Origin: G965250275 sp965250275
GTDB lineage: Bacteria; Pseudomonadota; Alphaproteobacteria; Rhodobacterales; Rhodobacteraceae
DNA: 64,000 nt
Assembly (NCBI GenBank): GCA_965250275.1
Contig: OZ252297.1
Span: 3,286,001 to 3,350,000 of the forward strand
Reading direction: 5' to 3'
This document shows, in pieces, positions 52,754-62,663 of this stretch. The notes beneath the pieces are model-generated. The model saw only the letters and a program-made list of their open reading frames with translations. It did no database searches and was not told the DNA's origin. The position numbers and the translations under genes are program-made. The first letter of the stretch is position 1; every line of letters starts with the position of its first letter.

Positions 52754-55679
52754 GGACACGCACTCCTTCGGGATCAAAGAAGACCGGGTTCACAACCTCA
52801 GCCTGTGCCTCAAGCCCGCGCATCTGATCGACAACTTTGACGATCTCCCCCATGCGGGCGGGGCCGTTTTTCAGAAACCCAAGCGCCAGCGTCGACTCCA
52901 GCGTCGGAGAGTAGCAGGCCGACGTGATGTAGCCCTGATCGTTCTGGCGATTGGCCTCGGCATCTATATCGAAGAGATGTGCACCTGCGGTCAGTTGCTT
53001 CACCGCTCCAACGGGTTTTAGCCCGACGAGGCGCTCGCGCTCCGCATCCATCAGGCCGGGCCGTTCGCTCATGGTCTTTCCGATGCAATCCTTCTTTGCC
53101 GACACCATGCGGTCCATGCCGATATCGAACGCCGTGACGCGCCCGTGTATCTCCGCATGAGTGATGAAGCCCTTCTCGATCCGCAGCACGTTCAGAGCCT
53201 CCATCCCGTAGGCGCCGCCACCCAACGCTTCGGCCCGCGCAACCAATGCTCGGAACAGGCTGTCACCGTAGCGGGCCGGAACAGCCAGTTCATACGCGTG
53301 CTCACCGGAGAAGGAGATCCGAAACAAGCGCCCCTCGATGTTGCCCAGCTGAACCGGACCGCAGGCCATGAACGGCCAGTCCGCGTCGCTCAGTTCCGTG
53401 CTCAGAAGATCGTTCAGCAGCGCCCGCGCCTTCGGCCCGGCGATGGCAAACTGCGCCCATTGCTCAGTGACCGAGACGAGGGAGACGTCCCAGTCCGGGC
53501 GCAGGCATTGTCGCACGAACTCCAGATGTTTCATGACCTGCCCCGCAGCGGCAGTGGTGGTGGTCATGACAAAATGCGTGTCCCCCAACCGCGCCGTGGT
53601 CCCATCGTCCATCACATGCCCGTCTTCGCGTAGCATCAAGCCATAGCGCGTGCGCCCAACCTTCAGCGTGCTGAACATATTGCTGTAGACGAAATCGAGT
53701 AACGCCGCAGCATCCGGACCCTGAATGTCGATCTTGCCGAGTGTCGAGACATCGCAAATGCCGACTGCGTCCCGGACAAAACCTACCTCCCGGTCGCAGG
53801 ACTGCCGCCAGTTCGTCTCTCCGGTCTGCGGAAAGTAACTCGGCCGATACCACAAACCGGCTTCGATCATCGGCGCGTTACGCTCCACCGTGGCAGCGTG
53901 AGATGTGGTGAATCGCTGGGGCGCAAACCCGACCCCCTGTGCCCCCGCCCCCATCGCCGCGATCGGCACGGGTGTATAGGGAGGACGGAAAGTCGTTGTC
54001 CCGGTCTGCGGGATACCCCGCCCGGTGGCGTCCGCCAGCACGGCCAGGGCCGCCACGTTGGAATTCTTGCCCTGATCGGTGGCCATCCCTTGGGTGGTGT
54101 AGCGTTTCATATGCTCAACGGACCGGAAGTTTTCCACCGCGGCCTGCTTTACATCCTTTACGGTGACATCGTTCTGGAAATCGAGCCACGCGCGCCCTTT
54201 CCCCGGAACGGCCCAGAGCGGGGAGATGCGATAGGGATCATCCTCTGCCTCGGGCAGGTCCGCCGGCGCAGCTTTCTTGCCCAGCGCGTCCAACGCCGCC
54301 GAGGCGGCGGCATGACCCTCGCGTAGGCATTCCGCAGTCGAAAATGCGCCATTGCAAGCCCCAGCCGCTTGCAGTCCCGGAACCGCGTCCGCTGCGGGCA
54401 CAAATGCCGCGATATCGTCCCGCCAAATCGGGCGGCCATTCATGTGACAGGTCAGATGCACGGTCGGGTTCCACCCGCCGGTCATCGCGAGGCAGTCGGT
54501 CTGAAGTTTGTCTTCGCCGCTCATCGAACCGATCGTTATGGACTCCAGGCTCTGACGGCCTTCCGCGTTGCAGACCACTGCCCCCTTGTACACGCGATAA
54601 CCATCACCGTCCGGCGCGTCGGGACGTGCGTCGACGACGCCCGCCACATGCACGCCGACGGCCAAAAGATCGCGCGCGGTGCGGTGGACATCATCGGTGT
54701 TTCCGAAGATCGACACCGCCTTGCCCGCAACCACGCCCCAGCGGTTGAGATACGCGCGCACCGCCCCGGCCGTCATGATGCCGGGCCTGTCATTGTTGCG
54801 GAACGCGACCGGTCGTTCCAGCGCGCCGGCGGCCAATACGGCGCGCTTTGCGGCAATGCGCCAGAAGGTTTCCAAGGGCGCTCCGTCGCCGCGCACCCCG
54901 GTGTGCTGACGGACCCGCTCCAGCGCGCCAAAAGTACCCTGGTCGTAGGCGCCGGTGATACAGGTCCGCGTCATCACGCGCACATTCGGCATGGCCCGCA
55001 GTTCGGCCACGACCGAAACCGCCCAATCCGCAGCGCTGCGCCCGTCGATTTCGCCCGTCTCCGCCAGAAGCCGGCCTCCCGGCACGGCGTCCTCGTCTGC
55101 CAGAATGACATCCGCGCCGGCGCGGCCCGCGGTCAGCGCGGCCATCAGACCGGCGGGACCCGATCCGATGATCAGCAGATCACAGAACGCGAAAGCGCGC
55201 TCGTACTTGTCGGGGTTGTGGGCACCGGACAAGGCGCCCAGTCCTGCCGCGCGCCGGATCAGCGGTTCATAGATCCTTTCCCAGAATGCGGTCGGCCACA
55301 TGAAGGTCTTGTAGTAGAACCCCGCCCCGAGAAACGGGGCCGCCAGGTCATTCACCGACATCACATCCCATGCCAGCGAGGGCCAGCGGTTCTGGCTCAC
55401 GGCCTCCAGGCCTTCATAGATTTCCTGAACTGTAGCGCGAACGTTGGGCTCTTTCGCGGCCCCCTGGCCAATGCTGACAAGGGCGTTTGGCTCTTCGCTT
55501 CCCGCCGTCAGGATGCCGCGCGGACGATGATACTTGAATGACCGGCCCACCAGTCGGATGTCGTTCGCCAGCAGCGCGGAGGCCAATGTGTCCCCGTCAA
55601 ACCCGCGATAGCGCACGCCATCAAAAGAAAACTGGATGGGCTTGTTGCGATCGATACGCCCTTTGCCGTCGACCCTCAT
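52746..55679 (-). CDS. soxA: Sarcosine oxidase alpha subunit
   Basis: 977 residues from ATG 55679, which overlaps the soxD stop by 4 bp. An N-terminal 2Fe-2S-ferredoxin-like domain without the cysteines (FSFDGVRYRGFDGDTLASAL) is followed by the NAD-binding Rossmann motif (IIGSGPAGLMAALTAGRAG, about 173-191), a second nucleotide domain, and a C-terminal GCV_T aminomethyl-transferase-like domain (about 600-975) that passes the methylene group to tetrahydrofolate. With SoxB, SoxD and SoxG it oxidises sarcosine to glycine. Confidence 0.97.
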   Translation of the reverse strand: MRVDGKGRIDRNKPIQFSFDGVRYRGFDGDTLASALLANDIRLVGRSFKYHRPRGILTAGSEEPNALVSIGQGAAKEPNVRATVQEIYEGLEAVSQNRWPSLAWDVMSVNDLAAPFLGAGFYYKTFMWPTAFWERIYEPLIRRAAGLGALSGAHNPDKYERAFAFCDLLIIGSGPAGLMAALTAGRAGADVILADEDAVPGGRLLAETGEIDGRSAADWAVSVVAELRAMPNVRVMTRTCITGAYDQGTFGALERVRQHTGVRGDGAPLETFWRIAAKRAVLAAGALERPVAFRNNDRPGIMTAGAVRAYLNRWGVVAGKAVSIFGNTDDVHRTARDLLAVGVHVAGVVDARPDAPDGDGYRVYKGAVVCNAEGRQSLESITIGSMSGEDKLQTDCLAMTGGWNPTVHLTCHMNGRPIWRDDIAAFVPAADAVPGLQAAGACNGAFSTAECLREGHAAASAALDALGKKAAPADLPEAEDDPYRISPLWAVPGKGRAWLDFQNDVTVKDVKQAAVENFRSVEHMKRYTTQGMATDQGKNSNVAALAVLADATGRGIPQTGTTTFRPPYTPVPIAAMGAGAQGVGFAPQRFTTSHAATVERNAPMIEAGLWYRPSYFPQTGETNWRQSCDREVGFVRDAVGICDVSTLGKIDIQGPDAAALLDFVYSNMFSTLKVGRTRYGLMLREDGHVMDDGTTARLGDTHFVMTTTTAAAGQVMKHLEFVRQCLRPDWDVSLVSVTEQWAQFAIAGPKARALLNDLLSTELSDADWPFMACGPVQLGNIEGRLFRISFSGEHAYELAVPARYGDSLFRALVARAEALGGGAYGMEALNVLRIEKGFITHAEIHGRVTAFDIGMDRMVSAKKDCIGKTMSERPGLMDAERERLVGLKPVGAVKQLTAGAHLFDIDAEANRQNDQGYITSACYSPTLESTLALGFLKNGPARMGEIVKVVDQMRGLEAQAEVVNPVFFDPEGVRVRG

Positions 55680-55939
55680 CGCTTGACCTCCGCCGCAAGG
55701 GTCGTGCTGATCACTTCGTGGGTCATTGTGTTTCGCTCCACGACAATCCAGGACATGCACCCCGCCTCGTGATACCAAAGATCCTTTGTCACCCCGGCCG
55801 GGTTCTCACGCAGGTGAACATAGTCCTCCCAAGCGTCATCGCCGGCATCGGGCGCAGGGCGTTCCAGCGCCACTGCCGCGCCCTGATAGGAAAACTCACG
55901 CAGATCGCGCTCACCGCAGATCGGACAACGCAACCTCAT
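55676..55939 (-). CDS. soxD: Sarcosine oxidase delta subunit
   Basis: 87 residues from ATG 55939 (MRLRCPICGERDLREF). The zinc site reads C-x2-C near the N-terminus (Cys5, Cys8) and H-x3-C in WYHEAGCMSW, as in the known delta subunit. It overlaps soxA by 4 bp and follows soxB by 55 bp. Upstream in-frame codons are not protein-like. Confidence 0.96.
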   Translation of the reverse strand: MRLRCPICGERDLREFSYQGAAVALERPAPDAGDDAWEDYVHLRENPAGVTKDLWYHEAGCMSWIVVERNTMTHEVISTTLAAEVKR

Positions 55940-55994
55940 GAGCGCCTCTTTTGTCGCGGCAATTGGAAAGAAAAAACCATCGCGAACGCCATCC

Positions 55995-57248
55995 TCAATG
56001 CAGGTTGTGTTGAGAGCCGGTGCCCTCTTCATCCATCAGGCCAAAGCCATCCCGAAACCGGTTGAGACGGAACTTTGTCGCATTCTCGTGATGCCGCCCG
56101 GTCGCCATCAGATGCGCAAAGACGTTGCCCGACCCCGGGACCGCCTTGAACCCGCCATAACACCAGCCGCAGTTCAGATAGAGCCCCTCGATCCCGGTTT
56201 TGTCGATGATTGGCGACCCATCGGGTGACATATCCATGATGCCGCCCCAGCTGCGCAGCACCTTGGCCTTTCCGATCATCGGCATCAGCGTTATGCCCGC
56301 ATCCATCACGTGTTCGGCCATGGGCAGATTGCCGCGCGCCGCGTAGGACGCGTAGAAATCCAGGTCGCCCCCGAACACCAGCCCACCTTTGTCAGACTGG
56401 CTGATGTAGAAATGCCCCATGCCAAAGGTGATCACGCCATCGATACAGGGTTTCAGACCTTCGGTGACAAAAGCCTGGAGAACGTGGCTCTCAATCGGCA
56501 GCCGCATACCGGCCATCTGCGCGACCTGACTTGAACGCCCGGCGACAACAATGCCTATCTTGCGCGCCCGGATTGGGCCGCGCGAGGTCTGAACGCCCGT
56601 TACCCGGCCGTCGGTCACATCAATGCCCGTGACCTCGCAGTTCTGGAGCAGATCGACCCCGCGCTGATCGGCGCCACGGGCAAAGCCCCATGCCACTGCG
56701 TCGTGACGCGCGGTGCCGCCGCGCGGATGGTACAGCCCGCCATAGACCGGAAACCGCACGTTGTCGAAATCCAGAAAGGGGGCGTGTTTACGGACCCCTT
56801 CGCGGTCCAGAAGGATCGCGTCGTCCCCCTGATTGACCATGGCATTCCCGCGCCGCGCAGCGTAGTCGCGCTGCCCATCGGAATGGAACAGATTGATCAC
56901 CCCTCTTTGGGAGTGCATCACGTTGTAGTTCAGGTCAGCCTCAAGCCCTTCCCACAGTTTGAGCGAATGCGAGTAGAATTCGGAGTTGCCCGGCAAAGCG
57001 TAGTTGGCCCGCACGATGGTGGTGTTGCGCCCGACATTGCCGCCCCCGATGTAGCCTTTCTCCAGGACGGCAATGTTGCGCTGGCCATGCTCTTTGGCGA
57101 GATAGTAAGCCGTGGCCAGCCCGTGACCACCGCCTCCTATGATCAGCATATCGTATTCGGCCTTGGGTTCCGGATCGCGCCAGTGTGGCGTCCAGCCGGT
57201 GTTGCCCGTCAAACCCTCTTTCAGGATGCGCAGACCGGAAAAACGCAT
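55995..57248 (-). CDS. soxB: Sarcosine oxidase beta subunit
   Basis: 417 residues of the DAO-type flavoprotein fold: LIIGGGGHGLATAYYLAKE (dinucleotide motif, about 33-51), GGGNVGRNTTIVRANY, and GGTARHDAVAWGF, where the His sits at the position of the covalent FMN link. The C-terminal GLYLNCGWCYGGFKAVPGSG closes the FAD site. It carries the FAD/FMN oxidation of sarcosine. First gene of soxBDAG; the promoter is expected in the 225-bp divergent gap to the esterase gene. Confidence 0.97.
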   Translation of the reverse strand: MRFSGLRILKEGLTGNTGWTPHWRDPEPKAEYDMLIIGGGGHGLATAYYLAKEHGQRNIAVLEKGYIGGGNVGRNTTIVRANYALPGNSEFYSHSLKLWEGLEADLNYNVMHSQRGVINLFHSDGQRDYAARRGNAMVNQGDDAILLDREGVRKHAPFLDFDNVRFPVYGGLYHPRGGTARHDAVAWGFARGADQRGVDLLQNCEVTGIDVTDGRVTGVQTSRGPIRARKIGIVVAGRSSQVAQMAGMRLPIESHVLQAFVTEGLKPCIDGVITFGMGHFYISQSDKGGLVFGGDLDFYASYAARGNLPMAEHVMDAGITLMPMIGKAKVLRSWGGIMDMSPDGSPIIDKTGIEGLYLNCGWCYGGFKAVPGSGNVFAHLMATGRHHENATKFRLNRFRDGFGLMDEEGTGSQHNLH

Positions 57249-57473
57249 AACCCTCCCCCCAACATTGAACCGTCCCAGCGCCGCTGGTCTTGGACACGAG
57301 TATCAACTCTGATGCGCGGTTCCCAACCCCTTTTCGACAATAAATGGTCGCAGGGCGACCGCGCTTGCCGGCCGTCGGGTTCACGCGACGGTGATCTGCG
57401 CAGTCGCACGTGTGTCTTGCCAAAGAGAGTCCAACACAAGAGCGTCCGGTGAAAGAAAGATCGAGAGCTTTGG

Positions 57474-58274
57474 ATGCGATACTTGTTGACCGCTATCTGT
57501 GCGGGTGCACTCGCCGCATCAGCCGCACTGGGCTGCGGGGCTGACAGCGACTGCGTAATTGGGGACCGGACCTACCGGGTCCGTGTCCCATCTGAAACCG
57601 ATGGATCAACACCTTACGGCGCGATCTTCTTTTCCCATGGTTACAAGGGCAGCGCCGCAGGCGTGATGCGCAACGCCGGCCTTCTTGCCCTGGCAGATGA
57701 ACTGGGCGTCGCGCTGATTGCCCCTAAGTCTGCAGGCGACGATTGGGCTTTGCCCCATGCGCCAAACGTCGGGGGCACCCCGCCACACGATGAAATGGCG
57801 TATGTCGACGCGGTGATCGCCGATGTCACCCAACGTTTGCCCATCGACCCCGACAACATCATGGCCAGCGGGTTCTCCGCCGGTGGCATGATGACCTGGA
57901 GCATGGCCTGCCGGCGCGCCGATAGGTTCATCGGCTTTGTCCCAATTGCCGGAACCTTCTGGGCCCCGGTGCCCGACTCCTGCGCGACCGGACCAGCGAA
58001 TGTTTTGCACTTTCACGGCACGCGCGATCGGGTTGTGCCGCTGAACGGGCGTGCCATTGCCGACACCCGTCAGGGATCGGTCCCGCAAGCAATCGAGATG
58101 TACATCGCATTGGGAGGTTTTGGGCCACCGACTGCCCAAGACCTGGGCGGGGCGGACTGTCAGATGCACCGAAACGCCTCAGGTCAGAGCCTTGCGCTTT
58201 GCCTTTACGATGCCGGTCACAGCCTGCGATTGGGCCATCTGCGCGCTGCATGGCATCACTTTCAGGCGCGATAG
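57474..58274 (+). CDS. Secreted alpha/beta-hydrolase, LpqC/PHB-depolymerase-like esterase
   Basis: 266 residues with a signal peptide (about 1-20, possibly a lipoprotein, Cys21 in ALGCGAD). The alpha/beta-hydrolase core shows IFFSHGYKGSAAG (oxyanion side), the nucleophile elbow GFSAGG (Ser135), Asp185 in HGTRDRVVP and the His in AGHSLRLGH (about 248). Relatives include feruloyl esterases and polyhydroxyalkanoate depolymerase-like enzymes. The substrate is unknown. It is transcribed away from soxB and converges with the glutamate dehydrogenase gene over a hairpin. Confidence 0.88.
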   Translation: MRYLLTAICAGALAASAALGCGADSDCVIGDRTYRVRVPSETDGSTPYGAIFFSHGYKGSAAGVMRNAGLLALADELGVALIAPKSAGDDWALPHAPNVGGTPPHDEMAYVDAVIADVTQRLPIDPDNIMASGFSAGGMMTWSMACRRADRFIGFVPIAGTFWAPVPDSCATGPANVLHFHGTRDRVVPLNGRAIADTRQGSVPQAIEMYIALGGFGPPTAQDLGGADCQMHRNASGQSLALCLYDAGHSLRLGHLRAAWHHFQAR

Positions 58275-58321
58275 GCCGCAAGGGATGCTTGGCGGAAGTC
58301 AGAGCACCGCCTAATACATCT

Positions 58322-58350
58322 GTTTCGCCGCCACTGATCGGCGGCGAAAC
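58322..58350. terminator. Bidirectional hairpin terminator
   Basis: Perfect 11-bp inverted repeat GTTTCGCCGCC with a 7-nt loop, placed between the convergent esterase and dehydrogenase genes. It lacks a strong T-run on either side, but position and stability favour a shared transcription stop. Confidence 0.7.
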
Positions 58351-58364
58351 CTGTCGGAGAGCGC

Positions 58365-59792
58365 TTAGAGCCCTTTGGCGCGGTAGCTGGCCGCCACTTT
58401 GTCGATAGCCACCAGATAGGCCGCCGTGCGCAGGTCACTGACGTCTTCGCGCGCATGCCACACTTCGCGCATGGACTGATAGGCGATCCGCATCGTGTCA
58501 TCGAGGCCCGAGCGCACCAGTTCCAGCTCCCCCGCTCCACGCAGGTATTTCTGCTTGAAGTTCGGGCTGAGCTGCCACCCCACCCCGCTGTCCGCACTCA
58601 ACCGTTCCAGCTCGTCGATCACCAGCTGGTGACGCGCCTCTTCCTGGCGCCGGCCCATCCGGCCAAACCGGATATGGCTGAGGTTCTTGACCCACTCAAA
58701 GTAGGACACCGTCACACCGCCGGCATTGGCATACATGTCCGGAATGATGACTGTGCCCTTGGCCCGCAGGATGTCATCAGCACCCGCGGTGACCGGACCA
58801 TTCGCCGCTTCGATGATCAGTGGGGCTTTGATCCGTTCGGCATTGCTCAGGTTGATCACACCTTCGAGCGCGGCGGGCACAAGAATGTCGCACTCCTCCT
58901 CCAGCACCGCGGACCCTTCAGCTGTGTGGGCCGCGTCCGGAAATCCGGTGACCCCGCCACGACCGCTGATCCAGCTGTGGACGGCATCGACATCCAATCC
59001 GTCGGGATTGAACAGCGCCCCGTCACGCTCGATGATGCCTGTGATGACGCAGCCGTCCTCGTCTGCGAGAAACTTCGCTGCGTGATATCCCACGTTGCCA
59101 AGACCCTGCACGATCACGCGTTTGCCTTCGAGGCTGCCGGTCAGGCCAGCCTTGTCCATGTCGCGCTGGTCGCGGAAAAACTCCTGCAACGCGTATTGCA
59201 CGCCACGCCCGGTGGCCTCGACACGACCGGCAATCCCGCCCGCGTTCAGCGGCTTGCCGGTCACGCAGGCACGCGCATTGATGTCTGTGGTGTTCATCCG
59301 GGCGTATTGGTCGGCGATCCAGGCCATTTCCCGCTCGCCTGTGCCCATGTCCGGGGCCGGCACGTTCTGGGACGGATGGATGAGGTCGCGTTTGGCCAGC
59401 TCATAGGCGAACCGACGTGTGATCAACTCGAGCTCGTGTTCGTCATACTGGCGCGGATCGATCCGAAGTCCTCCTTTGGAGCCGCCAAACGGGGCCTCCA
59501 CCAGAGCGCATTTGTAGGTCATCAGTGCGGCGAGCGCTTCGACCTCGTCCTGATTGACCCCCATGGCGTAGCGAATGCCACCCTTGACCGGTTCCATGTG
59601 TTCGGAATGCACCGACCGGTAGCCGGTAAAGGTCTGGATCTGCCCTCTCAGACGCACCCCGAAACGGACGGTGTAGGTCGCGTTACAGACGCGGATTTTC
59701 TCTTCCAATCCGGGTGGCAGGTCCATCAGCGCCACCGCGCGGTTGAACATCAAATCCACGCTTTCACGGAAACTCGGTTCTTTTTTTAGCAT
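58365..59792 (-). CDS. Glu/Leu/Phe/Val-type glutamate dehydrogenase
   Basis: 475 residues. It has the family segment YKCALVEAPFGGSKGGLRID (about 93-112) with the catalytic Lys in GGSKGG, the Asp in NVPAPDMGTGEREM, and a C-terminal NAD(P)-binding domain (VIVQGLGNVGYHAAKFLADE). It interconverts glutamate and 2-oxoglutarate with ammonia. The length fits the ~475-residue hexameric type. It stands alone, ending at a hairpin and separated from the pilus genes by a 326-bp divergent gap. Confidence 0.95.
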   Translation of the reverse strand: MLKKEPSFRESVDLMFNRAVALMDLPPGLEEKIRVCNATYTVRFGVRLRGQIQTFTGYRSVHSEHMEPVKGGIRYAMGVNQDEVEALAALMTYKCALVEAPFGGSKGGLRIDPRQYDEHELELITRRFAYELAKRDLIHPSQNVPAPDMGTGEREMAWIADQYARMNTTDINARACVTGKPLNAGGIAGRVEATGRGVQYALQEFFRDQRDMDKAGLTGSLEGKRVIVQGLGNVGYHAAKFLADEDGCVITGIIERDGALFNPDGLDVDAVHSWISGRGGVTGFPDAAHTAEGSAVLEEECDILVPAALEGVINLSNAERIKAPLIIEAANGPVTAGADDILRAKGTVIIPDMYANAGGVTVSYFEWVKNLSHIRFGRMGRRQEEARHQLVIDELERLSADSGVGWQLSPNFKQKYLRGAGELELVRSGLDDTMRIAYQSMREVWHAREDVSDLRTAAYLVAIDKVAASYRAKGL

Positions 59793-60118
59793 CGTTACTG
59801 TTCCTCCCGGACCGCCCGGCGACTCGCCCGGCCGTCTTATTGTGACGCCCAGTCTAAGACGAAGTTGTTAAGGTTTGCGACAATTTCGGGTCGGATTGGT
59901 CCAATTAGGCCTGATCCGGCATCCAAAGTGAGTCTCTGGAATTGTTTCGCTGGGCGGAACAGATGACCAAGATCCATCGGCTCTTCCTCAACATCGTGGC
60001 CAATACTCCTCATTTTGCACCAAATCCGCCCAATTTCAGCCACCTTCTGCGCGCAAAAAACAAAGGACCGCGTGCGCGTGGAGTGCGCCGTGGTTTGGGG
60101 AGCAGAAAGGTGTTCAGA
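59793..60118. other. 326-bp divergent gap before the TadG-like gene
   Basis: The frame of the TadG-like gene is open back to 59942, but the extra ~59 codons read as non-protein (many Asn/Pro/Arg) and an internal ATG has a better ribosome site. The stretch should hold both divergent promoters. No repeat is seen. Confidence 0.5.
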
Positions 60119-61564
60119 ATGGTTCGCAGTGATCGACAGGTGAGAGATGCTGCCGCAGGTAACGCGTCCAGCAGCGGGGTCTGCGCCACCCGATGGATCC
60201 GCCGGTTCGTCCTGGACGACTCCGGAACCTACACCATTTTCGGTGTCTACATCTTCGTACTCATGCTGATGGTTGGCGGCATCGGGATCGACCTGATGCG
60301 GTTTGAGCGAGACCGGACAAACCTGCAGTACACGCTTGACCGCGCGGTTCTCGCAGCGGCTGATCTGGACCAGCCTCTGGATCCGGAATCGGTTGTGCGT
60401 GACTATTTCGACAAGGCTGGTCTGAGCAGTTACATCGACGATGTCACTGTCACCCCTGGTGTTAACTTCCGCCTCGTCTCTGCCGAAGCCAGTGCGGTGA
60501 TGCAGACCCAGTTCATGCACATGACCGGGGTCGATAGCCTGACGGTACCCGCCGTGGGCGCCGCTGAAGAGCGTGTACCCAATGTCGAAGTGTCGCTGGT
60601 ACTCGATATCTCGGGTTCGATGCGGTTCAACGGACGCATGACCGCGTTGCGTCCGGCCGCGGTAAATTTCGTAAATCAGTTGCTGAAAGACGACGCCAAG
60701 CAAAAGACGTCCATCAACCTTATTCCGTATGCGGGCCAGACCAACCCTGGCCCGTTCATGTTCAACCGCCTGAACGGGAACCGTTATCCTGATATCGAGT
60801 TGCTGGAAGAAGATGGCGGGGACGAGAACGACCGGTACCCCAATGTCTCATCCTGTTTGGAGTTGAACTACTCCGATTTTGATACACCTTCGCTGCCGAA
60901 CGCGGTTTCCTATGATCAGACCCCGCACTTCATGAACTGGAAAATCGCCTCGAGCGTGATGGACTGGGGCTGGTGCCCGCAAGATGCAACGTCGATCGTT
61001 TATGCTTCCAACAGCGCGACCGCGCTGAACAACCGGATCAACACAATGCGGATGCATGACGGCACCGGCACGCACTATGCGATGAAATACGCTGTTGCCC
61101 TTCTGAACCCGTCCAGCCAGCCAACCTTCAATGCGTTGAACACTGCGGGGATCGTGCCAGACGACTTCAAGTCGCGGCCGTCAGCGTGGCTTGATTCCGA
61201 AACGGTGAAGTATGTTGTCCTGATGACGGACGGACAGATCACCGACCAGTTGCGGCCAAACGACGGTATGCACGTAGACAACCCGACCAAGGAACTCAAA
61301 GAGGGGAACGCAACGGGGAGCAAGAAGATCTCCAGCGCGTCCACAAACGTCCAGAGTTTCTATAAGCAATGCGATCTTGCGAAGGACCCGAGCCGGAACA
61401 TCATCGTTTACACGATTGCCTTCGACGCACCTTCGAGCGCGAAAACTCAGATGCGTAACTGCGCGTCGAGCACGTCGCATTTCTTTGTCGCTGGCACGGA
61501 CAACATCGATGCGGTGTTCACATCGATCGCAAGTCAGATCAACGAACTGAAACTGGTGAACTGA
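60119..61564 (+). CDS. TadG-like pilus-assembly protein with von Willebrand A domain
   Basis: 481 residues from ATG 60119 (GAAAGG eight bases upstream). An N-terminal hydrophobic TadE/TadG-type segment (YTIFGVYIFVLMLMVGGIG, about 39-57) is followed by a vWA domain with the metal site DISGSM (about 162-167) and YVVLMTDGQITD. Such proteins sit in the inner membrane with a periplasmic or surface domain and take part in Flp/Tad pilus assembly. The stop overlaps the next start (TGATG). No tadABC or cpa genes are in the window. Confidence 0.85.
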   Translation: MVRSDRQVRDAAAGNASSSGVCATRWIRRFVLDDSGTYTIFGVYIFVLMLMVGGIGIDLMRFERDRTNLQYTLDRAVLAAADLDQPLDPESVVRDYFDKAGLSSYIDDVTVTPGVNFRLVSAEASAVMQTQFMHMTGVDSLTVPAVGAAEERVPNVEVSLVLDISGSMRFNGRMTALRPAAVNFVNQLLKDDAKQKTSINLIPYAGQTNPGPFMFNRLNGNRYPDIELLEEDGGDENDRYPNVSSCLELNYSDFDTPSLPNAVSYDQTPHFMNWKIASSVMDWGWCPQDATSIVYASNSATALNNRINTMRMHDGTGTHYAMKYAVALLNPSSQPTFNALNTAGIVPDDFKSRPSAWLDSETVKYVVLMTDGQITDQLRPNDGMHVDNPTKELKEGNATGSKKISSASTNVQSFYKQCDLAKDPSRNIIVYTIAFDAPSSAKTQMRNCASSTSHFFVAGTDNIDAVFTSIASQINELKLVN

Positions 61565-62100
61565 TGCAAAGGCTTCGTACATTTCTTTCGCGGTTCCGCC
61601 GGTCCGAGGACGGCCAGAGCACCGTTGAATTCGCTATTACCTTCCCGGCGTTCTTTATGATCCTGCTCTCGGGTATCGAGTTGGGATTTGTGAACCTGCA
61701 CCACGCCATGCTGGAACGCGCGGTGGACATCACCGTTCGGGATATCCGGCTTGGCACGGGCTCGGCACCCCAGCACGACACCATCAAGGACCTGATCTGC
61801 GAACGCGCCGGTTTCATCGACGACTGCAAAGATTCCTTGCGTCTTGAAATGATTCAGGTCGATCCGCGCAACTGGTCAACTTTGCCAAATGATGCCGATT
61901 GCATCGACAAGTCCGAAGAGGTCGCACCTGTCCGGAACTTTGTGAACGGGCAGGAAAACATGCTGATGTTGCTGCGCGCCTGCGCCGTGATCGACCCTGT
62001 TTTCCCAACCACCGGTCTTGGTGAAGCGCTGGTGAAAAACGAAGCCTCGGGCGAATACGCGCTGGTGTCGCTCTCCGCCTTTGTGCAGGAGCCGAAATGA
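61564..62100 (+). CDS. TadE-family pseudopilin-like protein
   Basis: 178 residues. The TadE motif is near the start: RRSEDGQSTVEFAITFPAFF (about 13-32), a short basic/polar stretch, a conserved Glu in VEF and a long hydrophobic helix. Prepilin-type proteins of this class are inserted and processed at the inner membrane. It is coupled to the genes on both sides by one- and four-base overlaps. Confidence 0.85.
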   Translation: MQRLRTFLSRFRRSEDGQSTVEFAITFPAFFMILLSGIELGFVNLHHAMLERAVDITVRDIRLGTGSAPQHDTIKDLICERAGFIDDCKDSLRLEMIQVDPRNWSTLPNDADCIDKSEEVAPVRNFVNGQENMLMLLRACAVIDPVFPTTGLGEALVKNEASGEYALVSLSAFVQEPK

Positions 62101-62663
62101 TGTTGCAGACACGTTTTTTGTCCTGGTTCCGGAACTTTCGCGACGACACCCGCGGTGTCGCTGCTCTGGAATTCATTCTGGTCATGCCCTTCCTGTTTTG
62201 GGCGTTTATGGCGGTCTACGTTTACTTTGATGGCTACCGGCAGAGCACGGTGAACCTGAAAGCTGCATACACGATCAGCGACCTGATCTCGCGAGAGACC
62301 GAAGGCATTACCGACGAGTACATCGACAGCATGTATGATCTGCACAAACTGCTGACCCGTGCGGATTCCCCCACGACGTTGCGGGTCACGGTGGTGCGTT
62401 GGAACAACGACGAGAAGAAGTATCGCCGCGACTGGTCAGAAGGACGCGGTGGCATCGCCCCTCTCACCGACAGCGATATGGTTGAGATCGAAGACAGGCT
62501 GCCCACCATGCCCCACAACGAGCGTGTGATCCTTGTGGAAACGACCAACACCTTTATTCCGGTGTTCCCCGGTGTGGGAATGAGCAATGTCGAACTGGAG
62601 AACTTCGTGTTCACCCGGCCCCGCTTTGCGCCTCAGGTCTGCTGGATATCCTGCGAATCCTGA
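62097..62663 (+). CDS. TadE/TadG-like pilus protein
   Basis: 188 residues. The N-terminal helix follows the TadE pattern: DDTRGVAALEFILVMPFLFW (about 16-35) with the conserved Glu. The periplasmic remainder has no known motif. ATGA overlap with the previous gene; the 3' end overlaps the convergent gene at 62633-63130 by 31 bp. The three genes form one operon. Confidence 0.82.
   Translation: MMLQTRFLSWFRNFRDDTRGVAALEFILVMPFLFWAFMAVYVYFDGYRQSTVNLKAAYTISDLISRETEGITDEYIDSMYDLHKLLTRADSPTTLRVTVVRWNNDEKKYRRDWSEGRGGIAPLTDSDMVEIEDRLPTMPHNERVILVETTNTFIPVFPGVGMSNVELENFVFTRPRFAPQVCWISCES

Noticed and set aside
54369..55541. 390-aa plus-strand ORF opposite soxA
   Set aside because: soxA is unmistakable on the minus strand; this frame is its shadow.
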